From Polyodon spathula (Eukaryota; Chordata; Actinopteri; Acipenseriformes; Polyodontidae): DNA of 64,000 nucleotides. Below the pieces are notes generated by a model. It was not told the DNA's origin and made no database searches. It saw only the letters and a program-made list of their open reading frames with translations. Location of the stretch: positions 28,259,647-28,323,646 of the forward strand of contig NC_054549.1 of NCBI RefSeq assembly GCF_017654505.1, written 5' to 3'. The position numbers and the translations under genes are program-made. This document shows positions 56,401 to 64,000 of the stretch, piece by piece. Positions within the stretch are counted from its first letter, which is position 1; each line of letters starts with the position of its first letter.

Positions 56401-59400
56401 AGCCCCAGTTATGACAATGTAAGATGATAGCAGACAATCACTAATCTAACAATAACCCCCATTTCTCAGCTTATCTTATCTGGGGCCATGTGTTTGCAAA
56501 ATGGAACACCTGTCTGGACTATATCAAAAGCAGCTGAGCAGCATTCTATAAGTTTAGAAACTCCAGATACACTAAAGCACCCTTATCGGATTTCAAGTGA
56601 CCAGGCTTGAAAGCATAGAGAGAGTGCATCTTCACTTTTGTTTTGTCACTACCACCTTACATGACTGGTATCTCTGTTTCAAATGTACTTCCTTGACTCA
56701 CACTAGATGCCAGTATCCAACACCAAAACTAAAAGCACTTTTAAGAGAATTCATAACAAATTGAAATGGTTTACCCTTTTATATAAATATATAAACAAAG
56801 ATATTTAGTTGATGTCTATGAATCTCAGTGATGAAGATTGTAATTCTGTAATCAGGGCAAGATTTAAGGTGCCTGTGCATACCCTTATCCAATTGTGGTA
56901 AAACTTGGCTACACCCATATACATATAGTAAATGTGACACATATTTACATGTACACAGTAGGTCATGACAGTTTCCCTTGTAACTTATTCCGACACGGAT
57001 TGTTCTCCAGTCTGTCAGTAAGACAGTTGTAGCTGGGGATGTATGTTATTAACATACTTGCTGATTTTTCAGCCCTCCAAGGGTTTAAGCCCTCTGTGAT
57101 ACACAGATGATGTCCTACACAAGCTGTTACTGCAGACTGATAATTGTGAGCCTGACCTTAATGTTTAATGCAGAGCTAACTGCAATGTCTGGAGCTGGCT
57201 GGCACCTGGACAGGCACAGATGCTACGGGATGAAGCAAACTCTGCTTCGCCCGAGAATCTTTTATATGGCAGAGTTCACCCCGTGTCTCATTACTGAAAG
57301 CTGAGAACTGCTTCTAGAAGGCAGACAATGCGATCGTGATTATGAGCTGCAGTCTGTGAGGTTGCAATAAGCATGGTCTCTTTCTCCCTCCATCATTCAC
57401 TGTATGCTAATTAAAGGATTTCAATAACGGAGGCTTATTTTTTTCCTTAAGGGGTATGTGCACTGCCTTCAGTTCTTATTTCATCAAATATTTTGCTAGC
57501 TCTGCTATAAAGTTTATCAGTACCACCTAACAGTGAATGTAAAATGGAACTCATGTTTTGGTAAATTATTATTTATTTATTTCCTGGCAGACAACCTTAT
57601 TCAGGGTGACTTACAATTGTTACAAAATAGAACAAAGTATTGCATTGTAAAATATCACATTACAAGTTATCACATTATAAAATATCACAGAATATCATAA
57701 TACAGATAAGAGCAGTTATTATGAAAGTACAACACAATCAAATTCAAGAGCAAAATAAAGAATACAGTAAATTATAAGTAAGAGCAAGTTTGACTAAGAG
57801 CAGCTAAACCTTATAGTAAATATTTGCTTATATGAGTGAAGTCCAGTAAGAACACGTAGTAAGTACGATAAATGGATGAGAATGATTTCATATAAGAGCA
57901 ATTCCAAAAAACGTGAGTATGGTTACCTATAAGAGTAAAATCTAATACAAGATACAATAAGTAGTTATAGTTAGGAGTAGTAGATAAATGCAGCAAGGCA
58001 TGGAGCAGTCCAGTGCAAGTACAAGCTGATGCAAGTACTGGTACAAGTGGGTACCATATAGTCTAGTATGGTCGAGAATTGTGAGGTTTACAGATGCTGT
58101 CTGAACAGGTGTGTCTTGAGGAGGTGCCGGATGGTGGACAGGGACTGAGCATATTGAGTTATTACCTGTCTGTGAGCTTGTCTGGAAAAATACAACTGCC
58201 TGGGACTGAACAGACATCCTCTTTTCATTCAAATCATGTGACAAAATGACCCTTAAACTTGGTTGGTTCCTCCTGCTCTCACATTATCCCATGGTTTGGA
58301 TGGAATGAGGAAGGCTGGTCAGTGCTAGGCAGATAGAATCCTCCAGATAAGCAAGGTCAAAGCCATGTACAATGAAACCACTTACACATTAATAGAAAGA
58401 CAAGGAAAAGGTGAATGAAGAAATAAAATGACATTAGAAGCTACATTAAGTGAAAATGTCATAAACATACATAAAGAAGTGACTTACTAACTCCATACTC
58501 TTTCTTGCTTGGCTAAGGTCCCATATGGTAGGCAATATATCCATCTCTGTATCTATATGCTTGTTGTAATTATTAATTTTTTCGTTAATTTTTTAGTAGG
58601 TTACAATCCTACTCCTTTACAACCATCATCTTCACCAGAAAGGACAGCAAGCGATGGGGATTCCACTCTCTCTCTCTCCTCATCTGAGCCCCCCAAACCA
58701 AGACGGACCAACACCCCCATCCGAGAGCTGTGGAAAGAGCAAGGAGAAACTACTTCAAACCAGTCAGAACCTGTGCATTCCACTTTGCCCATGGCACCAA
58801 GCTCTTCCCCCAAGTCGACTGATCAAAGAGACACACACGTGGTTGCAGTGACAGAGGAAGACTGGCACGCCACATTGCTTGCTGAAATGACAACGTTCCC
58901 AGATGCTGAAGGCTCAAGTTATGGACCTTTCAAACAGCCGGGTTTGTTGTCTTTATCGACAGCTGAGGCGGATACTAACACAACTCCCGAAAGACCTTCC
59001 ATGGTTTATTCAACAGTCATTGGAAGTGACATACTGCTAGACACAGTTGCCATGGTAACCACAATGCACAGGAGAACTGACAGCGAGACCCCTGATAGTG
59101 GTCCTAGTAGAACCACAGTTATTCACGCTGCTTCTTCCACTTTAATTCCCTGGAATGAACCACAGGGTTTGACGGAAAGCATAGAGCCATATTTCAGACA
59201 GTCACTCACGGAGACTGGCAGTGTGAAAACAGAATTGCCTCAGGTGTCTCCACAGGTAAGCACACCCATAGGGAGACTAGTTAACTGATTCATGTTGGAT
59301 TTTCATCTGTCTTTCATGTATATGGTTTCAATGTGACAAGTCTGCAAGGTGTTTAAATAGTTCTGGGGTGATACATGGCCATTCTTCAATAATTACTACC

Positions 59401-60023
59401 TCTAATTCCTGGAGGAAAGACTGTTCCTTATATCAGTAGCTTGATCAAAAACTGTTATATTTAATGATCAGTGGTCCTAACTGTCCTAACTATGGCTGAC
59501 CAAGACCCAATTGAAACAGTTTTGGATCTTCTGCTGATGAAATAGAACAAGTCTGATTTCAAATTGCTTTCAAGGCATAAGATCTAGACAAACCTAAATA
59601 AGGAGCTCATCAAATTAAGCTTTATTAAAAAAATGTTTTTTTTCTAGACAGCTTGCTCTTTGTCACACAAAGTTGCAGGGAACACTGTTGAGGCAGTGGT
59701 AGGGCGAGAGCTATTTTAAGGGTACATTTTTATGTAGCAAACAAATTGTTTACCACATAAAGATTTACATTAAAAAGAAAAAAATAAGGAAAAAGATGCA
59801 TTTCGTAACACCCCCAGTAGCACTACAAGGCTTTCATATTTAATTTCATTCTTTTTTTTGTCCCCACCTCTTTAAATTGCTATCGCTATTGAAGTTGCCT
59901 GCAAGGAGCCAATACCCAGAATACACAGGTGCACAATGTCGCAGACTCTTTTGGACAAAATCACCAGCGCTTCTGATAATTTGAATTGCATTAACGATGA
60001 TAAATAAACAAGAAAAAAAGAAA

Positions 60024-60110
<87 letters not shown>

Positions 60111-60613
60111 CTGTTTTTAGTCAGGATTTCTTTGTTTTATCTTTGCAGGTTATTTGTACTGACTGGAGTGAGCTAACTGGGAAAGGTTATGTTATTCTCA
60201 ACATGTCTGAAAATAATGACTGTGTAAGTCTTTTTTTTAACCCAGTGTTCATTCTGGAAGTGAGCTTGTATGAATGGGTTATATGCACTGCTACTATTAG
60301 TCATATACATGCTACACAATCTGTTTCACTTTTTTTTTCAATGTATACATCAGTTGATAGTTTAGGTTTACACTCAAGCCTACAATGTCTTTTCTATGTC
60401 TATTATGTATAATTGTTTCACTGTATGTTTCATTACATTTGATGGATAATAACCTATGGATGAAACCACCAGTGTAACATAAAGTTAAAATAAATCTGCT
60501 GAGCCTATCTGTATACTATCATTTTGAAAGACCTTACAATTCACAAGCTAGTTTATTGGGTAAATCTACTGTTATGATGTCTATGCACATCTACACATAG
60601 TATTTATTTTATA

Positions 60614-60692
<79 letters not shown>

Positions 60693-63213
60693 TATATATA
60701 TGTATTGCACCCTGTCAGCTTCATTGAAATGTAGGAAGGGAACGTATCATACAAACATTCCACAAGAATACAGTGTTTATCCTGTAAACATTAAGAATAC
60801 TGAAAACTTATTTTGTGTTCACTTATCCCCCCGATCATAATACAGTTTACTTATTTTGTTGAATTTTGTTTGTTAGTTTTCTTACAGGGAAATTGTTAAA
60901 AAATAGTATATCTCTGTATTTGTTCATCTTTGTATCTGATTGATCAGTACATTGCTAATCTATTAAACTACAGTTTTTAATAACAGCACGTTATATAAAG
61001 GATTTTATAATGTCCATAATCGCATGTGGTTTTGAATTTTATCTTACACTGCTAGGAAAGAACACATTAACATCAAAAGTATTCATGACCAGTTATGCTC
61101 TTGCATTAGTCTATACTCAACATCTCTGTATTTATTAGTAGTTTACTCCATCATTTTCCTTCCAGACTGATTGACGTCTATACCACAATATATATGTAAA
61201 TGAAGCATTTCCTTATTTTAAATAGCTCAGTCCAATTCATGACACAAGCAGCTGCAGCCAGCTTCCCAAACAGTTTGACATCACCATGGAAACAGTGAAA
61301 ACCCTTTGTTAGAATCAGCATGACCTTTTCTGTTGTCAAGGCAAGCGTGAATTCAAGGACACAGAGGAGGCATGAAGTGCTGGAGAAAATATATGTCAGG
61401 AAAGCAGACCAAGGAATGAAGAGGCATTCTACACTAGGAACTTTCTAGAATGTTCTTGGGATGTCAGTATGATTCTGGTTGTTCTAGAGCAGTAAGAATG
61501 ATCTTGGTGCATTTATAATCAGGCCTGCAGTCATACAGACTTGGAGCTTGTTATCTCCTATCTACAGGATATGATATCATCCATAGGTCAGCCACTGCCC
61601 CACTATTTCAAATACATTTAATTTTATGAAATATAAGCTAACCTACAGTACCACTAACCCACTGCAAGACCCCAGTAAGCACTACTGGTAGTAATTCTAT
61701 CCTTGTGTCATGTTTAGATTTTGATGGCATGTTTAGAGTTACGAAGACAATCAACCCAGGATCTGATAGTGGATCATTCATTTTCCTATCTTTTATGGCC
61801 ACTGACAGAATTACAGTGGCGATCAATGGTAATTCAAATAACTTTTTTTAAATGCTGATGTAACGTCAGATGGAAAACCATTTTGAAGCTTTGATGAAGA
61901 TTGATTGCTGTTTGCCCATTTTCCTAACACATCACTAGTATACATTTAGCCATTTTTAGACAGCACAGTGAATGTAGTAAATTAAATTGTGCTGTCCTTG
62001 AACTAAATAGTGGTCCCTGTGCGCACTTCTCATCGGCTACTAAATGTGATTTAGGTTTGATCTGTCTAAGAAAGACAGCATTACATTTACTTTATAGCAT
62101 TATCTATTGCTCTTACATTTGTAACCTTTGCTACTGAAAAAAAACAAAAAAACAAATTAAGTTTTATCAAAACAAACCATCAAGAAATAACTTACAGCTA
62201 TTGAAGTAGGAGCTGTCTAGCACTTTCTGGGCTGACTGAAAAGCTTTCAGATGTCTTAATGTTCCTATCTTGTAATGGAGCTAACTCTTTGTACATTTTT
62301 TATAGTAAATATATATATATATATATATAAAGATAATTTACTTTATATCTACCTGAAGACACCTCTCATAGAGACACACGTGTACTAGAAGTTTACCTAA
62401 TGAAATATAGATGGACTTCTGTGGAGAGTCATCTCTGTGTGCACATGATCTTCAAATGGTCTTGAACGTTAGGGAAAAAAAAAAAAAAAAACATAGAACT
62501 GTTTAAATGTGAAGGTTTGCAGAGTGATATAGGTTTTGCTAAGAAAAACTGTTTAAACAGACTTTTCTGCCCTGCAAGTATGAAACCTGTGTTGGCAGTC
62601 AACACCTCCACTGTTTCTGGTTAGATGGAAGCTGAATCTTGCAGTGGAGCTGAGCAAGAAATAAACCGTCGTTTGCACTGATTATCATGTAGATTTGTGG
62701 AGAACTCTTATACATATGAAGTTCCATGTAGTTTTGTAGAGGTTTCAGTATCAAAAAGTACAAGTGCTCTGTGGAAAAAAAAATACATAAGCTGTTTAAA
62801 TTAAATTCCAGGTAGAATTCTGGTTCTGCAGCAGTCTACTATCACTTACTGATGATAAATTATATACAAGGAAAATGAAATCCCTAATAGGAACCAGTGG
62901 TCATTTCTCCTGGTTGTATATTGCAGATAGGTACTAAAAAGAAAACCTATTACATTTTTTGTCCAGTGTTTTGAAAAATCTTTCTGTGATTGCTGATAAG
63001 ATGCTGTCACTGATCAGCCACTCTCTAACATGCCCCATTGCCTCTTTTTGCATTAGGAGCTCTTCCGAGTGGAGAACGGGGACAGGCTCCTGGCCATGCT
63101 GGAAAAGGCTTTCTCCAGGAAGATGGACAACCCCCAGGAAACCTGGTTCATTTCTCTAAGCAAGCCAAACAGACAGGACAAGCAGTTGCTGATGACACTG
63201 GCTGGTGAACAAG
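43162..63213 (+). CDS. PODXL2: PODXL2 (endoglycan), CD34-family sialomucin, 5' five exons
   Basis: Coding exons 43,162-43,195, 52,662-52,949, 58,600-59,255, 60,149-60,223 and 63,057-63,213. GT-AG phases close, giving 403 residues before the next split codon. A hydrophobic signal peptide ([20 protein letters not shown]) is split by a 9.5 kb intron. Exon 2 matches endoglycan around [23 protein letters not shown] and DDLNDTAL; Tyr92 in LDYFSDD is a good tyrosine-sulfation context. Exon 3 is a Ser/Thr/Pro-rich mucin segment. Exon 4 has the paired-Cys stalk motif [20 protein letters not shown] with Cys329 and Cys351; exon 5 has WFISLSKP and [10 protein letters not shown]. Transmembrane and cytoplasmic exons lie to the right of the window. 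The long Glu-rich tract of human endoglycan is absent, and the ectodomain up to VIC is about 85 residues shorter. Endoglycan is a type I membrane protein that binds L-selectin when sulfated. Exon 3 has a tandem acceptor, TAGTAG. Confidence 0.94.
43936..43996. repeat. (ATT)n/(GTT)n microsatellite
   Basis: About 17 ATT units followed by a few GTT units in PODXL2 intron 1. Confidence 0.95.
44445..44668 (+). mobile_element. V-SINE (tRNA-derived) with L2-type 3' tail
   Basis: Head: GGCTGTGTGGTCCAGTGGTT (box A region) and GGTTCAAATTC (box B) at 44,497-44,507. Central domain: GACCAGGAGCAAGTCACTTA, ACCTCCTTGTGCTC, GGGTGAGACGTTGTAAATGA. Tail: CTGTAAGTTGCCTTGGATAA, AGGTGTCTGCTAAATAAAAC. This is the standard layout of the fish V-SINE superfamily. 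It is nearly complete and mildly diverged. The tail resembles the LINE 3' end at 57,565-58,165. Confidence 0.92.
44975..45160 (+). repeat. Dispersed repeat family B, copy 1
   Basis: Contains ACCATAGTAAAAGCAAAGCA, AAGTGTAATAAGGCATAGTG, CATGGTAAAGCACAGGTAAG and ATAACCATGGTAAAAG. The blocks match, in order, the reverse complement of 56,215-56,385. Confidence 0.7.
45978..46071. repeat. (AT)47 microsatellite
   Basis: About 94 bases of uninterrupted AT in PODXL2 intron 1, flanked on the right by a degenerate family B copy. Confidence 0.95.
46080..46235 (+). repeat. Dispersed repeat family B, degenerate copy
   Basis: Has AATGGTAAAGCACAGACATA and CACCATGATAAACTTTTAAA AGTGCTT, phrases shared with the other family B copies, but is more diverged. 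Confidence 0.4.
46526..46599. repeat. (GT)n microsatellite
   Basis: GT repeat with a few CT interruptions at its start, in PODXL2 intron 1. Confidence 0.95.
47395..47450. repeat. (ATT)n microsatellite
   Basis: About 18 units of ATT in PODXL2 intron 1. Confidence 0.95.
50938..50985 (-). repeat. Dispersed repeat family B, end fragment
   Basis: ACTTTGCTATGCTTTTACTA followed by TGGTAAACTTTTATAGGGAA aligns with 56,341-56,387 (ACTTTGCTAGGCGTTTACTG, then TGGGAGACTTCTATAAGGGA). It appears to be one end of the same family. Confidence 0.55.
51112..51220. mobile_element. Small MITE-like element with inverted-repeat ends
   Basis: The left end begins TGGGCCTGATTTAGTACAAT and reaches TTGCACCA. The reverse complement of the right end reads TGGGCCTTATTTATCAAGAT and reaches CTTACACCA. 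The roughly 28-31 bp imperfect terminal inverted repeats enclose a 109-bp element. Such ends resemble Harbinger- or hAT-type MITEs; no target duplication is clear. Confidence 0.6.
55549..55624. repeat. Perfect 15-bp inverted repeat (hairpin)
   Basis: CCCTGGATTGCATCA at 55,565-55,579 and its exact reverse complement TGATGCAATCCAGGG at 55,594-55,608, with a 14-base loop. A second pair, CAGCAC at 55,549-55,554 and GTGCTG at 55,619-55,624, lies symmetrically outside with an internal bulge. Confidence 0.9.
56215..56385 (-). repeat. Dispersed repeat family B, copy 2
   Basis: Its reverse complement contains ACAGTAAACGCCTAGCAAAG, TGTAATGACGGGTAAAGCAT, AGGTAAGCAC, GGTATGGTAAAGCATATAAA and GATAACCATGG, matching the order of blocks in the 44,975-45,160 copy. 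Confidence 0.7.
57565..58165 (-). mobile_element. L2-type LINE, 5'-truncated 3' end
   Basis: Read on the minus strand, an open frame near 58,165-58,088 ends [18 protein letters not shown] followed by TAA (58,090-58,088). The LLKTHLF block is the usual C-terminus of L2-clade reverse transcriptase ORFs. About 500 bases of AT-rich 3' UTR follow, ending GTAAGTCACCCTGAATAAGG, TTGTCTGCCAGGAAATAAAT AAATAA, a typical L2 tail. Severe 5' truncation is normal for target-primed insertion. Confidence 0.8.
58166..58275 (+). repeat. Dispersed repeat family A, copy 2
   Basis: CTGTCTGTGAGCTTGTCTGG, ACAACTGCCTGGGACTGAAC, TTCAAATCATGTGACAAAAT, GACCC and ACTTGGTTGGTTCCTCCTGC match 40,826-40,930 block by block. 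Its left edge coincides with the 5' break of the LINE. Confidence 0.65.
59256..60148 (+). other. PODXL2 intron 3
   Basis: No exon; contains an AT microsatellite at 60,027-60,108 that ends about 40 bases before the exon 4 acceptor. Confidence 0.8.
60027..60108. repeat. (AT)n microsatellite
   Basis: About 40 AT units just upstream of PODXL2 exon 4 (60,149). Confidence 0.95.
60224..63056 (+). other. PODXL2 intron 4
   Basis: No exon is recognised between the paired-Cys exon and the following exon. It contains an interrupted AT repeat at 60,611-60,701, a short AT run at about 62,308-62,328 and an A run at about 62,475-62,491. Confidence 0.8.
60611..60701. repeat. (AT)n microsatellite
   Basis: Roughly 90 bases of AT with a single phase break, in PODXL2 intron 4. 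Confidence 0.95.
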
Positions 63214-63348
63214 GTAAGCTTTACCGTGGAGTTTTGATCCTGAAAAATTAAGTGCTGTACTGACTGACATTTTGACATAAATAAAATGCTTTTAAACACC
63301 TTAGGTCAAATAGTATATACCAACACAAATCTCAGAATTGTCCCACAA

Positions 63349-63610
<262 letters not shown>

Positions 63611-64000
63611 ACAGTGCACTCCATTTATATGAAGCACATCCGTCCCGGATGATTTGATTCTTAAAAGTGGACTGATATGATTACTGTGGTGCAGAGTCAA
63701 ACTTAGTATGAGACTGATAAGGACTTGTTCCCTGGCTGCAGTGTAATGGGTTGACCGCTAGATGTCACGAGTTCCTGCATGTATGCACACCCACAGCTGC
63801 TTTCATTAACGAATTAAGGAAAATAGTCACTTGGTTACCTGCTTGTTAAATTTAATGGCACCTCAATAGAAATGGCTTTGCTGGTAGCTTTGTGATGGGG
63901 GTATAGAGGCGTAAGGAAGCAGAAGTAGCAAAAAGAAACCAAAACTCAAGTAAGAGATCTAGTGTTTGTTCCACACAAAGTACCTGATCATTTACTCTGT
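63611..64000 (+). other. PODXL2 intron 5 (start), right edge of window
   Basis: No exon is recognised. The next PODXL2 exons (juxtamembrane, transmembrane and tail) are expected beyond 64,000. Confidence 0.65.

Larger units (their letters stand above)
52950..58599 (+). other. PODXL2 intron 2 (about 5.6 kb)
   Basis: No exon is seen. It contains a hairpin at 55,549-55,624, a family B repeat at 56,215-56,385, an L2 LINE 3' end at 57,565-58,165 and family A repeat copy 2 at 58,166-58,275. A 169-codon minus-strand frame at 55,644-56,153 has no recognised homology. Confidence 0.8.

Overview
The window looks like nuclear DNA from a ray-finned fish. It is AT-rich, with vertebrate-type multi-exon genes, GT-AG introns, many long microsatellites, a V-SINE, and an L2-type LINE whose 3' tail matches the SINE tail. 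Protein similarity recalled from human orthologues is high but not mammalian-like. The repeats remind me of sturgeon or paddlefish sequence; that placement is inference and only moderately secure.

Four protein-coding genes are supported exon by exon. All splice sites are GT/AG and all codon phases close. Left to right: (1) CHCHD6/MIC25, minus strand, exons 1-4 at 7,846-12,732; its 3' exons lie beyond the left edge, so 1-7,845 is intron. (2) TPRA1, minus strand, complete coding sequence of 10 coding exons at 17,470-23,687 (380 aa). (3) MCM2, plus strand, complete coding sequence of 16 exons at 27,093-36,835 (882 aa), with an E2F-type promoter and two poly(A) signals. (4) PODXL2 (endoglycan), plus strand, first five exons at 43,162-63,213; its transmembrane and cytoplasmic exons lie beyond the right edge.

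TPRA1 and MCM2 are head to head and share the interval 23.7-27.1 kb. MCM2 and PODXL2 are tandem. TPRA1-MCM2-PODXL2 matches the human 3q21 order as I remember it; CHCHD6 immediately beside TPRA1 is a tighter or rearranged arrangement. The genes do not form a pathway: mitochondrial cristae organisation (CHCHD6), an orphan seven-pass membrane protein (TPRA1), replicative helicase (MCM2) and a sialomucin selectin ligand (PODXL2).

Non-coding space holds two SINEs, an L2 LINE 3' end, a Tigger/pogo transposase relic, several inverted-repeat (MITE-like) elements, at least two unnamed dispersed repeat families with multiple copies in the window, a 15-bp perfect-stem hairpin and many simple repeats. 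I found no tRNA or rRNA gene, no CRISPR array and no operon. I did not find a previously undescribed biological system; the more interesting signals are the repeat families, the hairpin, an aromatic substitution in the MCM2 histone-binding segment and a tandem splice acceptor in PODXL2.
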